DNA of 51,979 nt from Limnofasciculus baicalensis BBK-W-15 (GCF_024178385.1 NZ_JAMZMM010000001.1:1-51979), one strand, 5' to 3'; counted from the stretch's first letter, positions 27,027-36,546 are shown. Notes: generated by a model not told the origin, from the letters alone. Numbers and translations: made by a program.

Positions 27027-27224
27027 TTAATCCCACCCCCCTCCACTAACCTGACTCCCGTGGCAAGCAATAGCGGTTAACATCGTTACTAACGCTAGGA
27101 ATAGTGGTACAATTCTCCGAAAAACCGATCCTATCGAAAACTCCTTGACTAAATAAATTGCAACTAGACCTATTTTTGGCATAGAATATTGACATAACCT
27201 ACTTTGCACCATGACTTGCCCCAT
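27027..27224 (-). CDS. possible small lipoprotein or gene remnant
   Basis: A 65-residue frame whose second half looks like a lipoprotein signal: FRRIVPLFLALVTMLTAIAC, followed by only 11 more residues ending GGGWD. The lipobox IAC would leave a 12-residue mature peptide. The first 30 residues look non-coding, so an internal Val or Met start near 27120 is possible. It may be a truncated lipoprotein gene that lost its body, or a genuine tiny lipopeptide. It is divergent from the DUF928 gene. Confidence 0.25.
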   Translation of the reverse strand: MGQVMVQSRLCQYSMPKIGLVAIYLVKEFSIGSVFRRIVPLFLALVTMLTAIACHGSQVSGGGWD

Positions 27225-27267
27225 GTCTATCGTTCATAGGCAAGATCTTGAATAAACCCTAAGATTT

Positions 27268-28116
27268 ATGAAGCAATTATTAAGGGGTATCAGTTCGCGG
27301 ATTTTTTTGGGAACTCTATGTTTAACCTTTCTGTTAAACATGGACAGCGCTTCTTGGCAAGCTCTCGCGCAAACCCAGACAGTTCAGAGACAGAAAATAT
27401 CCCATAAACAGTTTCAAGAAAATTCTATTATAAAATGTGGCTATAGGAAAAAACAGTTAACCCTCAAACCTCCAGACTATACCGTAGTCGAAGCAGCTAG
27501 TATAACGCCAGGAAATCGGGTTGAAGGCTCAATGCGTTGTGGAGAATACAATCCTCCTTTACCTTTAATTGCCTTGATTCCTCAATCAACTATGGGCTTA
27601 ACTCTATCTGAATATCCTACCCTGTTATTTTATATTCCCGATGCTAATTTAGATGGTGTAAAGTTAGAATTTGCTATTTACGATCGCGAATCAAAAAATC
27701 CTATCTACCAACAGAAAATATCACTTAAATCTGGTGATGCTATTGTAGCTATAGATCTATCAAAATCTCCATCTTTACCTCCCTTAGCAGTAGGAAAAGT
27801 TTACTCCTGGAATTTCAGCCTTATATTCGATCCTGAAGATATGAGTAATAGCACATTTGTGGCTGGTTGGATACAACGAGTTGCACCTAAATCAGAGCTT
27901 CAGCATCAACTCAATACTGTCTTACCACAGCAGCAGCCAGCGATATATGCAGCCAATGGGATTTGGTACGAGGCGCTAGCTAGTTTGGCGAAGTTACGCT
28001 GTTCCCATCCAAATGATGTAACCTTTACTTCCAATTGGGAATCACTATTGGAGCAAGTTGGACTATCAGAAATTGCCAAAAAGCCTTTAGCCCAATGTAT
28101 GGCAAGTGGGGAGTAG
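27268..28116 (+). CDS. DUF928 family exported protein
   Basis: 282 residues from ATG 27268, with a signal peptide of about 35 residues (cleavage after ALAQ). The mature part fits DUF928: PLIALIPQSTMGLTLSEYPTLLFYIP, then PSLPPLAVGKVYSWNFSLIF, a GWIQRV segment, and a C-terminal helical part with WYEALASLAKLR. DUF928 proteins are found mainly in cyanobacteria, are predicted to be periplasmic, and often lie next to CHAT-domain or haemagglutinin-type genes. Their function is unknown. Here the next gene, 138 bp downstream, is a phosphoesterase, with heptamer repeats in between. Confidence 0.9.
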   Translation: MKQLLRGISSRIFLGTLCLTFLLNMDSASWQALAQTQTVQRQKISHKQFQENSIIKCGYRKKQLTLKPPDYTVVEAASITPGNRVEGSMRCGEYNPPLPLIALIPQSTMGLTLSEYPTLLFYIPDANLDGVKLEFAIYDRESKNPIYQQKISLKSGDAIVAIDLSKSPSLPPLAVGKVYSWNFSLIFDPEDMSNSTFVAGWIQRVAPKSELQHQLNTVLPQQQPAIYAANGIWYEALASLAKLRCSHPNDVTFTSNWESLLEQVGLSEIAKKPLAQCMASGE

Positions 28117-28118
28117 TT

Positions 28119-28150
28119 ATTCGTTATTTGTTATTTGTTATTTGTTATTT
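28119..28150 (+). repeat. gttattt heptamer tract
   Basis: About four tandem copies of the heptamer ttatttg follow the DUF928 stop codon. Short tandem heptamers of this kind are typical of filamentous cyanobacteria. Confidence 0.7.
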
Positions 28151-28253
28151 GAAAAACGAGAGACAACTGACAACAGATAAGCAACAAAAGCTTCATTGCC
28201 CATTACCTATCCTTAAATCCGCTGTTCCATTACCCATTCCCCCTTAAATCCGG

Positions 28254-29159
28254 ATGTCGGTTCTTACTACTTGTAAAGCTATGTGTCTAAGCTATGCTGG
28301 AATCGCTATGGTAAGGGGAGGAAATATTAGCCAGATGCAATGGGTAATTTCACAACCATTAAGTATTGAAAAAATAAAAATAGCGATCGCAGATTTACCG
28401 CCATCATTACGAGGAACTACAATAGTACAGCTTACAGATTTTCATTACGATGGTTTGCGGCTTTCGGAAAAAATACTGGCTGACGCAATTGAAGCGAGCA
28501 ATGAGGCTCAACCGGATTTAGTTGTTTTAACTGGCGATTATATTACCGATGAACCAGAACCCATTCACCAGCTAGTCCAACGATTAAAATACTTGGAAAG
28601 CCGTAGTGGAACATTTGCCGTGCTAGGAAACCACGATCTCTATCATTATCATTCAAAAACATTAGTTACTGATGCACTGACTAGTATTGGAGTACAAGTC
28701 TTGTGGAATGAAATCGCTTATCCCCTTGGAGAGGAATTACCCTTAGTCGGATTAGCCGATTTTTGGTCCAGCGAGTTTAATCCCGCACCCGTCATGAGCC
28801 AACTCGATCCAAAAATACCCCGTATCGTTTTATCTCACAACCCTGATAGTGCTGAATCTTTGCAAAAATGGCGGGTAGATTTGCAACTATCAGGTCATAC
28901 TCATGGGGGTCAAATGGTGATTCCAGGATTTGGTCCAGTACCAAAATTATTCAAAATAATACAGAAAAATTTTCCCAGATTTCTTTGGAGTAGGATACCC
29001 TTCATCAACACCTGTAGCCGTGTCGTAAATCATTGGGAATGGGGAATGGGAATGTATCAGATAGGTAGAAATCAACTTTATGTCAATCGCGGTTTAGGCA
29101 CTTATCCGCCAGGACGACTATTTTGTCCGCCAGAAGTTACTATAATTACTCTGGTTTAG
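28254..29159 (+). CDS. metallophosphoesterase, YkuE/YaeI-like
   Basis: 301 residues from ATG 28254. The calcineurin-like metal ligands are all present: QLTDFHYD (normally SDLH), VVLTGDY, VLGNHD, LSHNPD and SGHTHGGQ. The C-terminal half has IPGFGPVPKL and GLGTYPPGRLFCPPEVTIITL, typical of the YkuE/YaeI subgroup, whose members are membrane-associated and act on UDP-diacylglucosamine or related lipids. The N-terminus has only a weak hydrophobic stretch, so membrane attachment is uncertain. An in-frame start further inside is possible. It is unrelated in subfamily to the phosphoesterase at 14655. Confidence 0.87.
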   Translation: MSVLTTCKAMCLSYAGIAMVRGGNISQMQWVISQPLSIEKIKIAIADLPPSLRGTTIVQLTDFHYDGLRLSEKILADAIEASNEAQPDLVVLTGDYITDEPEPIHQLVQRLKYLESRSGTFAVLGNHDLYHYHSKTLVTDALTSIGVQVLWNEIAYPLGEELPLVGLADFWSSEFNPAPVMSQLDPKIPRIVLSHNPDSAESLQKWRVDLQLSGHTHGGQMVIPGFGPVPKLFKIIQKNFPRFLWSRIPFINTCSRVVNHWEWGMGMYQIGRNQLYVNRGLGTYPPGRLFCPPEVTIITLV

Positions 29160-29169
29160 AGAAAGTATC

Positions 29170-29273
29170 TTGTTATTAGTTATTAGTTATTAGTTATTGC
29201 TCATTCTTTACAAACAACAAACAACAAAAAACAAACAACCAATAACAAAAAACAAACAACAAACAACCAATAA
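29170..29273. repeat. heptamer and caacaaac tandem tracts
   Basis: Four ttattag heptamers (about 29170-29198) are followed by a run of acaaacaac and ccaataac units (29212-29273). The second type is the same unit that occurs in frame in the hybrid kinase gene. Confidence 0.7.
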
Positions 29274-29684
29274 TCAAAAAGTAAATACAATCTGCTCTGA
29301 TTCTTTTTCCAGAATAGCGACTAAATTGCCATCGCCTTTCTCTTTAGCAATCTTAAGTCGATGTTCTAGCGCTCTCTGAATATTTCTCAGGTGATTGTTC
29401 GTTATTTGATTCACCTCTTGATGTTGCTGATTATGGGTGAACCATAGCTTAGTTGCTCCATTAGCAACCGCTTCCTCGACGGGGACAGAATCGGCAACTT
29501 TCAGTTTACCCATAAGATATGAGATGCCCCGATATTGCTTACGATCTACGGTTAGAGGTTCCCGAATGTGCCTAGGATAGTGAAACTGCCAAGGTTGACC
29601 CCGATAGATACCGCCAAGTTCGCCTTCAGCGATCTCCAGAGATGGTGTGGTTTCGTAGTTACCGCCTTGATAAGAAAGATTCAT
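29274..29684 (-). CDS. DUF4278 domain protein
   Basis: 136 residues from ATG 29684. The N-terminal 50 residues are DUF4278: MNLSYQGGNYE, then EIAEGELGGIYRGQPWQFHYPRH. This short domain is nearly confined to cyanobacteria, where it occurs in many small basic proteins of unknown function. After it is a region with YRGISYL (a second, degenerate copy of the SYRG motif) and a helical tail rich in Lys and Glu. Cytoplasmic. The stop codon lies next to the tandem repeats at 29212-29273, so the 3' boundary borders repeat DNA. Confidence 0.85.
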   Translation of the reverse strand: MNLSYQGGNYETTPSLEIAEGELGGIYRGQPWQFHYPRHIREPLTVDRKQYRGISYLMGKLKVADSVPVEEAVANGATKLWFTHNQQHQEVNQITNNHLRNIQRALEHRLKIAKEKGDGNLVAILEKESEQIVFTF

Positions 29685-29864
29685 TTCAATTTATTAAAAA
29701 TATTCTGTATCTAATCTTACATTTTAGGCAGTAAACCATCAATTGTCAAGGAACGGCTATAAATGGCTCTTCCTGTCTGAGTATGTTGATTTGCAGCAAA
29801 ATACTGTAATCGATCTGGGTGTTAAAATGGTAAGCTAAAAGGTTTAGGATACCACTAACAGGTC

Positions 29865-30578
29865 TTGGGCAAAAACTTACTAAAGACTAGTTTGCTCCTC
29901 CTTTTCTTTGGGGGGGCAATTGCGCTGTTTCTTGTCAGAGGCGAGAAGAAAGAGACAAAAGTTAACAAGACTTCTTTTCCTCCTCCAACCTCTCAGCTCT
30001 CACCTCTCACCTCTTCTAGTGAGAAGGAAAAACGCTCGCCAAAGAAATTATCCGCAGATTGGCTAGTTAGTTTCGACTCCCCATTTCCATTAGCTGGCTT
30101 GCTAATTCAAAATTCCTCTCCATTCCATCCCAAAACTATTCAACAGGTATCGCCAATTACGCCAATTCTGAATTTAGCGATCGCAAGTATCAGTTCTCAA
30201 TTAATTGTAGATTTGAGTGATGCCAAAGTATACAGTTACTGGGGGAATAAAAGAATCAGCAGTTACCCAGTTGCGATTGGCCAAAAAGGTTGGGAGACAC
30301 CCACGGGCACTTTCAAAGTATTGAAAAAAATCAGGAACCCAGTTTGGGTGCAACCCATTACAGAGAAACATATTCCCGTCGGAATAGATAATCCATTAGG
30401 AGACAGATGGATTGGTTTTTGGGCAGATGAAAGACATCAGATAGGGTTTCACGGTACTAATGATGAGAAACTAGTAGGTCAAGCAATTTCTCACGGTTGT
30501 TTGCGGATGCGAAATCAGGATATTCGCGCATTATACAATCAGGTAACGCTAGGAACACCAGTTATTGTTAGGAAATAG
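29865..30578 (+). CDS. L,D-transpeptidase (YkuD domain)
   Basis: 237 residues; the start appears to be TTG 29865. One N-terminal hydrophobic helix (about 8-25) serves as signal anchor, followed by a Pro/Ser/Lys-rich linker (about 30-65) with a low-complexity SQLSPLTSSS tract. The YkuD domain (about 110-237) has GFHGTN and the catalytic SHGCLRM, with H210 and C212. Such enzymes make 3-3 peptidoglycan cross-links or attach proteins to the wall, outside the cytoplasmic membrane. A flippase gene follows 209 bp downstream on the same strand. Envelope function is shared, but an operon is not certain. Confidence 0.9.
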   Translation: MGKNLLKTSLLLLFFGGAIALFLVRGEKKETKVNKTSFPPPTSQLSPLTSSSEKEKRSPKKLSADWLVSFDSPFPLAGLLIQNSSPFHPKTIQQVSPITPILNLAIASISSQLIVDLSDAKVYSYWGNKRISSYPVAIGQKGWETPTGTFKVLKKIRNPVWVQPITEKHIPVGIDNPLGDRWIGFWADERHQIGFHGTNDEKLVGQAISHGCLRMRNQDIRALYNQVTLGTPVIVRK

Positions 30579-30716
30579 GGATTTAGTTATTAGTTATTGG
30601 TTATTAGCTATTAGTTAAAGGGATTGACCGATTGTTGTCGCCCCGTCAGACCTTATTATCAACAAGGTCGTACAACCGAAAAGTTTATCCTGTCTACTTT
30701 TGAGCTATAGTTGTCT

Positions 30717-30726
30717 CCCCCCCCCC
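30717..30726 (+). other. homopolymeric C10 tract upstream of the flippase gene
   Basis: Ten consecutive cytosines lie 61-70 bp before the flippase start. Such a tract is prone to slipped-strand change and could alter promoter spacing, but no promoter was identified around it. Confidence 0.5.
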
Positions 30727-30787
30727 AGAGCGCATCGCTGTGGTTATTGCTGTAATATTAGTTTTATGTGTAACAATCCAAATGTAA

Positions 30788-32146
30788 TTGATGACTCAAA
30801 CCGTTCCTTCCACTACCCAGGAAAATCTTAATTTAGGCTTTTTAGCTAGAGAAGCAGGAGTAGCTTTAATCATAAAATTTGGGGGTATTCTTCTCACCTA
30901 CCTGGTGCAAGTTTTCCTAGCACGATGGATGGGGACAACCGAGTATGGCATTTATGAATATGTCATCGCTTGGTCTGTCTTGTTAGCCATTCCCGCAGGA
31001 TTGGGTTTACCCCATACAGTTTTGCGCTTTATCTCGGAGTACCGGATGAAAGAAGAATGGGGACTGTTGCAGGGGATAGTGCGTAGTAGCTGGTTAATCA
31101 CTGTTATAGCGAGTTTCTTAGTTAGCTGGTTGGCTGCAGGTGTCATTTTACTCCTGAATTATTACCACCCATTTGCTTATGCTACTCCTTTATTAATAGG
31201 GATTGGTCTCATACCCCTACAATCCCTGGTAAATTTACAATTGGAAACAGCCAGAGCTGCCAAGGATGTTACTTTAGCCTACGCGCCATCACAAATAATT
31301 TGGCCGGTGTTGCTAATGTGTGGTGCATTTCTGATCTTAGAGACAAGTCAGAACCTTACGGGAAACTCGGCAATTGCCATCTCCCAAATAGCCTTACTAG
31401 TAGTTGTTTTATTCCAGTTGGGATTATTATTACTGAAATTCAATCAAGAATTTCCAGCCAGCAAACCCGTCTATAAAATGCGAGAGTGGTTGGCTGTCGC
31501 TTTTGTTGTGTTATTACAGTATGGTTGTTTCATTATTCTCAGTCAAAGCGACACGATTATGGTCGGTTCAATCTTGGGGCCAGAGGAAGCCGGGATCTAC
31601 GGTGCGGCAGTGAAAACGGCGGAATGGGTCAGTTTTGTCCTGGGAATTATCAATATAGTAGCGGCTCCCAGTTTCGCAGCCCTGTACGCTCAAGGCAATA
31701 TCAAGGGTTTGCAAAAGTTAGTTTCCACAGTTGCCCTGTGGATTTTCTGGCCTTCTTTGGCTATTTCCTTATTTCTCATCCTCTTCAGTCAACCGATTTT
31801 AGGAATATTTGGCTCGGAGTTTGTCGCTGCTAGTTGGCAGTTAAAGATTTTAGTGTTAGGACAAGCGATAGGCGCTTGGTGCGGTTCAGTCGGCTATTTA
31901 ATGGTGATGACGGGTCATCAAAATAAATCTTTACCAGTTTTTATTTATGCGACTGTTATTAATATCGTATTAAATGCGATCGCCATTCCTCTGATCGGTG
32001 CTGTAGGGGCAGCTATAGCCACAGCTTTCTGTTCTGCCCTGTGGAATATTTGGCTGAGTTTTTTAGTAGTGAAATATGTAGGAGTAAGTCCCCTAGTTTT
32101 CAGGGGACTTTTTCAATGGGGTTCAAAATCAGAGATAGGAACTTAA
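30788..32146 (+). CDS. polysaccharide-type flippase (MVF/Wzx family)
   Basis: 452 residues from ATG 30788 (a second Met follows directly). About twelve to fourteen hydrophobic helices fill the protein from residue 20 to 435. The N-terminal FLAREAGVALIIKFGGILLTYLVQVFLARWMGTTEYG region (paraphrased: a helix ending in a short ARWMG-EYG motif) is the hallmark of polysaccharide exporters. The last stretch is basic and soluble. Members move lipid-linked sugars or other amphiphiles across the cytoplasmic membrane. It ends 33 bp from the stop codon of the convergent sulfotransferase-containing synthetase. A link between the two, as exporter and product, is suggestive but convergent orientation means separate transcripts. 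Confidence 0.88.
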   Translation: MMTQTVPSTTQENLNLGFLAREAGVALIIKFGGILLTYLVQVFLARWMGTTEYGIYEYVIAWSVLLAIPAGLGLPHTVLRFISEYRMKEEWGLLQGIVRSSWLITVIASFLVSWLAAGVILLLNYYHPFAYATPLLIGIGLIPLQSLVNLQLETARAAKDVTLAYAPSQIIWPVLLMCGAFLILETSQNLTGNSAIAISQIALLVVVLFQLGLLLLKFNQEFPASKPVYKMREWLAVAFVVLLQYGCFIILSQSDTIMVGSILGPEEAGIYGAAVKTAEWVSFVLGIINIVAAPSFAALYAQGNIKGLQKLVSTVALWIFWPSLAISLFLILFSQPILGIFGSEFVAASWQLKILVLGQAIGAWCGSVGYLMVMTGHQNKSLPVFIYATVINIVLNAIAIPLIGAVGAAIATAFCSALWNIWLSFLVVKYVGVSPLVFRGLFQWGSKSEIGT

Positions 32147-32178
32147 GGTTTTGGCTAAGGTTGTACGGAAAACCAAGG

Positions 32179-35100
32179 TTACTCAACGCGATCGAACATC
32201 GCGAACAGATCGGTAAGGGGTTTTTGGCTATCGGTGACGACAGTTTCCAGAAGCAGGTGGAATTTTCTGGCGATACCAGCAATTGTTTGGCGGTCAAAGA
32301 TCTCGCTCATGTACCTAAAGTTAGCGAAATAATCTCCGTCTATTGCCAAGATTTGCAAATACAGCTTAATAGGTATAACTGGCTTTTCCATTTGTATCAA
32401 TGAGATTTTCATGCCGGGGAGATCTAGATCTTCGGAGCTTATTACATTGATCATATTTAACATGACAGGGATAGGCAATGGAAATTCTTTTCCTCGATCC
32501 TGCCAAATCTCCAAGAGTTGAGGTAAAGGCAAACTATTGTGAGCATAACCATTAATAAAAGTCTGTTGCATGCGATCAAGTAATTCAGTAAAAGTCGGCT
32601 CTCCTTTTAAATTAAAACGCATGGGCAGGACGTTCACAAAACAACCGATTAAGGATTGAGCTTCTAGCCTCGGGCGACTGGTCAAGGTCGTATGAATGAC
32701 AAATTCTTCTTGATGAGCGAGACTTGCCAGAACTACGCTATATGCTGATAATAAAGTCGTAAAAAGAGTGACTCCGGCATCGTTGCTGATATTTTGTAGG
32801 CTAGTCTTCAAGTCCGAACTAATCTTTAAAGATTCGACTCCTAGGCGAAATGTAGGGTTTGCTGGCAGGGGGCGATTGCAGGGTAACTCTAAGATTTGCG
32901 CTCCGGCAAGGTTTTCTCGCCAGTAGTTGAGGCATTTGTCCAACACTCCGCCCTCTAGCCACTGCCGATACCATCGGGCGAAGTCTGTAAATGTCATGGG
33001 TAATGGTTGTAAAGGCGAGGGCTGCCCGGAAGCAAAGGCGGAGTAGAGAGCATTTAATTCATGGATGAATATACCCCAAGACCAAGCATCCGTAGTCATG
33101 TGGTTGGCGCAGGGCATGACAATATGGGAAGTCTTGCTAAAACGCAGAACATTGATCTTGACTATCGGACCGTTAACTAAGTCAAATCGATGAAGGGCAA
33201 ATTTTTCGAGATAGTTCCAGAGTGCTGGAGAATCCTCGGATATCTCTGGGATGTCTATAACTTCAAAAGCGGGTTTTATTTCTGGACGCATCACCTGCAC
33301 CACAGAACCCCCGATTTCTTTAAACGTCGTATGTAAAGAAGCGTGACGGTGGCAAATTTCTGCGATCGCCTCCTGTAAGACTTTGAGGTTTAATTCTCCT
33401 TCTATCCGCCAAATCTGCCAAGCGTTGTCATACTCCCTCATCGACTCCGGACGCAACCACATATATTCTTGCCCAATGGTCAGGGGCAAATAATTGCCAA
33501 CTGCATCATTGAAGGGACGGTCGTAACCCAAAGACTCTGCTATTTTCCAAGTTTCTCCGCTCAAAAAGTCCGTGTTATATTCTTCCTTCCAGCGATCGGC
33601 AACTTTGGCATTAATCCCTTTGTAGGTGTGGAATTTAGTATCCCCCATCATCCTAGAAACGGCGTGAACCCCATCAGTCATGCGCTTCCTTTTTTCCTGA
33701 TAAGGTTCCAGCATATCCCGATGGAATTCAATGCCGATAAATTTACATAATTGCTCCACCGTGGTTTGGGGTTGTTGCACCAAGTCCTCATACTTAAGTT
33801 GATGCTGGCGACTACTCGGTACATTTTTCAAGAACTCTAGGATATTTTGGTGAGCGATCGCCCACATCAATTCTCCTTTTTGCTCCACCGAAAACTCCTC
33901 TTCTTCCATTGCCAGCAACAAATCTAACCTCGCCTCTTTCATCGAACGAATGGTTGCCATAGGATGACGCAAGAGGTGAATATAAAGTGGATTTTCAAAC
34001 TCTTCTTCCGCACGTTGGAGAACTTGCGGGTTAAAGGCATAAGGTGGAGTCTTGTCCGCGATTATTTTACCCGGCAGCCACGACTGCATCAAAGAGAAAA
34101 ATTCCTTGGTACTCAAGTTCTGCGCCTCTAACTCCTCCATAATCTCCTGCGCTCTTTCCCCATCGCAGTTTTTGATTTCCATGATGGCGCGAATCACCCC
34201 TTCTGCCAAGAAATTATTGCGACCGGAAAACGCGGCTTTACGCTCGGCTAGGGTGTTAAAAGAAAGCAGATACAGCTCTGGCGGTGCGAACAGTTGCGGG
34301 TTTCCCGCCATAATCACCCTTAATAAGGTAGAACCAGAGCGTCCGGTACAAAGGATGAAAATAGCTTGTTTATTTTTCTGACCTGACTTATCTACTTGGA
34401 CGGATTCCCCGCAAAGGTTATGCCGCAAGTATTCTCGCATCCGATCGGTTTGGGAAGATGTCCGTTTCTCCACAGTAGGAGTCCCTACCATTTTACCATT
34501 GGTTTCCCCAGCAAGCTTCCCATAATTGGCTCGCAGATAATCCGCCAAGAGAGCGATAGTGGGGGCATCAAACAGGGCAACGGGGTGTAAAATGTGGCTC
34601 AATTCTTCTTGCAGCCTGTTAACCAGCATCATCGCTTTAATGGAATCCCCCCCCAGTTCAAAAAAGTTATCTTCAATGCCCACTTCTGGAACTTTCAGCA
34701 CCTCCTGCCAATTAGAAGCCAGTTGTTGTTCTAATTCATTGCGGGGGGCAATCTTTTCGCGCCCTTGGAGAGTATTGGCATCTCCCACCAGCATCGCCAA
34801 CCGTTCCAGAATGAGGTTAAATTCTCCTGTTTCAAAACGCTGACTCAGTTGTAAGCGTTGGATTTTCCCAATCGCGGTTTTCGGAATAGCCTCGCGAGCT
34901 ACTGGAATCAAGTAATCTGGATTTACCCCGATTTTCCTGACCACCTCCTGCCGGATATTCTGCAACAGGAGCGGTAATTCCTCATCTTTTTGAGTAATTG
35001 CATGGAAGAAAATCGCCAGTTTTTCCGTTGCCTCATCTCGTTGGCGAATCGCACAAGCTGCCGTATAGGAAACTTCTACCCCTTCAATTTCTTCCACCAC

Positions 35101-36546
35101 AGGTTCTATTTCGTGGCTGTAGTAGTTGGCTCCATTGATGATAATTGTCTCTTTTGCCCGACCTGTCAAAACCAATTGCCCGTTGCTAATGAAGCCTAAA
35201 TCTCCAGTCTCAAACCAGCCATCTTCTAGAAAGGATTCTTTATTTGCTTCCGGGTTGTTGTAGTAACCCGGAGAAACTGCATCTCCCGATACTTGCAAGC
35301 GACCTATGGTATCTTCGGGCAAAACTGAGTTCTCTTCATCTACAATCCGAATAGTTACTCCCGGAATAACTGGTCCCAAATCCGCAAAGACATCACTGTT
35401 GGTATGTTCTGCCTCAACCCGTTTAATGGTTCCTGTTAAAGAGGATTTTTCTACCCTGTGGAAAGTTAAAGGAGCTTCTGCCGTGGGCTGATAATAGGTT
35501 ATCCCCGAACCCAACTCTGCCATCCCAAAAGCAGGGCGAATGGCAGTTTTCCTCAAACCATATCCTGCCATCTTCTCCAGAAATTCCTCCACTGCCTGGG
35601 CAGAAACTGCTTCTCCTGCTGTAAGTAAGAATTCCACAGATGACAAATCCCAATCTTGATTTGGTTCTCTATCCAGGAAGTCATTAATTAGAGCATAAGC
35701 AAAATTGGGACTCCAGCTATGGGTTATTCGATATTTATCGATTAAATCCAACCAGTTGAGAGCGCGACCTAAAATATATTCCTTGGGCGCGTAAATTTGT
35801 TGGCAGCCTAATTCTACGCAACGGATGTGCCAGTCGCTGATGCTGCCGATGTGGTCAAAAGGCAGCCAATTCAGAATTATCTCTTCTGGTTGGTGGTGAT
35901 TGAGAATATTTGCTCCTCTAGCACGAGCAATAATATTGCGGTGAGTCAGTTGAACGCATTTAGGGAGTCCCGTGCTGCCCGAGGTAAGATTAAAAAAGGC
36001 TAGATCGTCTGGCTGACTGGGGTAATAATTTTTATCTGGGGCGTTCTGCCTTAAAGTTTCAATAGAGCTTACTTTTTTCTCTGACTCTGGCAAGAAAGAT
36101 TGGATTTGTTCTTGCAACAATTTGTTAGTAATAATGAAAGGGCTGTCAAAGAATTGCCCAATTTGACGCAGCTTATGAGCTACTGGATTATATTCTGCGT
36201 AGGTAGGAGGGACTTCCATAATTGTCGGGACAAAGCCACCGAGAATAGATCCCCAGAAAGCTGGAATTATGTCCCAATTGTTTTCTAATTGTAAAATTAC
36301 TTTGTCTTGAGGGTTTAGTCCTTCCTTTCTTAAACCCGCTAGAATTTTCTGGGCTTCTTCTAATAATTCTGTATACGATCGCACTATTTCCTTTCCATCT
36401 CGCTGGATATAAATAATCCTTTCTCCGACTACTTGCCCTGCTGCTGTTTGTAAAACTTGGGGTAGGGTAGTAGGAGCATCTGGGTCAGATGCTAATAGTT
36501 CCCCATCTGCTATAGCTAGGGGGATGTCTTCTTTCAGTTGACTCAT
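32179..36546 (-). CDS. single-module synthetase: adenylation - carrier protein - sulfotransferase - condensation
   Basis: About 1455 residues from ATG 36546 (a GTG two codons earlier lies in a hairpin). Residues about 15-590 form an adenylate-forming domain: LTSGSTGLPK, FGMAELG, GWFETGDLG, and GKIQR with the catalytic Lys. It resembles acyl-ligase or loading types more than amino-acid-specific ones, so I do not predict a substrate. A carrier protein follows with GGDSIK (S635 takes the phosphopantetheine arm). Next is a PAPS-dependent sulfotransferase (about 725-990), with GRSGSTLL (735-742) for the 5'-phosphosulfate and HLLRHPMATIRS for the 3'-phosphate. Last is a condensation domain (about 1010-1450) with NHMTTDAWS, keeping H1149 and D1153. 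No thioesterase follows. The likely logic is to load an acid, sulfate it while carrier-bound, then transfer it to an acceptor. The family is secure; the product is unknown. Confidence 0.88.
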   Translation of the reverse strand: MSQLKEDIPLAIADGELLASDPDAPTTLPQVLQTAAGQVVGERIIYIQRDGKEIVRSYTELLEEAQKILAGLRKEGLNPQDKVILQLENNWDIIPAFWGSILGGFVPTIMEVPPTYAEYNPVAHKLRQIGQFFDSPFIITNKLLQEQIQSFLPESEKKVSSIETLRQNAPDKNYYPSQPDDLAFFNLTSGSTGLPKCVQLTHRNIIARARGANILNHHQPEEIILNWLPFDHIGSISDWHIRCVELGCQQIYAPKEYILGRALNWLDLIDKYRITHSWSPNFAYALINDFLDREPNQDWDLSSVEFLLTAGEAVSAQAVEEFLEKMAGYGLRKTAIRPAFGMAELGSGITYYQPTAEAPLTFHRVEKSSLTGTIKRVEAEHTNSDVFADLGPVIPGVTIRIVDEENSVLPEDTIGRLQVSGDAVSPGYYNNPEANKESFLEDGWFETGDLGFISNGQLVLTGRAKETIIINGANYYSHEIEPVVEEIEGVEVSYTAACAIRQRDEATEKLAIFFHAITQKDEELPLLLQNIRQEVVRKIGVNPDYLIPVAREAIPKTAIGKIQRLQLSQRFETGEFNLILERLAMLVGDANTLQGREKIAPRNELEQQLASNWQEVLKVPEVGIEDNFFELGGDSIKAMMLVNRLQEELSHILHPVALFDAPTIALLADYLRANYGKLAGETNGKMVGTPTVEKRTSSQTDRMREYLRHNLCGESVQVDKSGQKNKQAIFILCTGRSGSTLLRVIMAGNPQLFAPPELYLLSFNTLAERKAAFSGRNNFLAEGVIRAIMEIKNCDGERAQEIMEELEAQNLSTKEFFSLMQSWLPGKIIADKTPPYAFNPQVLQRAEEEFENPLYIHLLRHPMATIRSMKEARLDLLLAMEEEEFSVEQKGELMWAIAHQNILEFLKNVPSSRQHQLKYEDLVQQPQTTVEQLCKFIGIEFHRDMLEPYQEKRKRMTDGVHAVSRMMGDTKFHTYKGINAKVADRWKEEYNTDFLSGETWKIAESLGYDRPFNDAVGNYLPLTIGQEYMWLRPESMREYDNAWQIWRIEGELNLKVLQEAIAEICHRHASLHTTFKEIGGSVVQVMRPEIKPAFEVIDIPEISEDSPALWNYLEKFALHRFDLVNGPIVKINVLRFSKTSHIVMPCANHMTTDAWSWGIFIHELNALYSAFASGQPSPLQPLPMTFTDFARWYRQWLEGGVLDKCLNYWRENLAGAQILELPCNRPLPANPTFRLGVESLKISSDLKTSLQNISNDAGVTLFTTLLSAYSVVLASLAHQEEFVIHTTLTSRPRLEAQSLIGCFVNVLPMRFNLKGEPTFTELLDRMQQTFINGYAHNSLPLPQLLEIWQDRGKEFPLPIPVMLNMINVISSEDLDLPGMKISLIQMEKPVIPIKLYLQILAIDGDYFANFRYMSEIFDRQTIAGIARKFHLLLETVVTDSQKPLTDLFAMFDRVE

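Larger units (their letters stand above)
26383..27267. other. 885-bp intergenic region
   Basis: This divergent region holds a 97-bp foldback element (26476-26572), a tttattatttattattt tract near 26662, and a possible small lipoprotein frame on the minus strand (27027-27224). No RNA gene or known riboswitch was recognised. The stretch 26580-27020 has no supported gene in either strand and may be decayed sequence. Confidence 0.4.

Noticed and set aside
29170-29273. Possible CRISPR array
   Set aside because: The units are 7-11 bp and continuous, with no unique spacers and no cas genes in the window.
35306-35491. Plus-strand frames inside the synthetase gene (several between 33469 and 36288)
   Set aside because: They are antisense to conserved domain sequence, lack ribosome binding sites and match no family.
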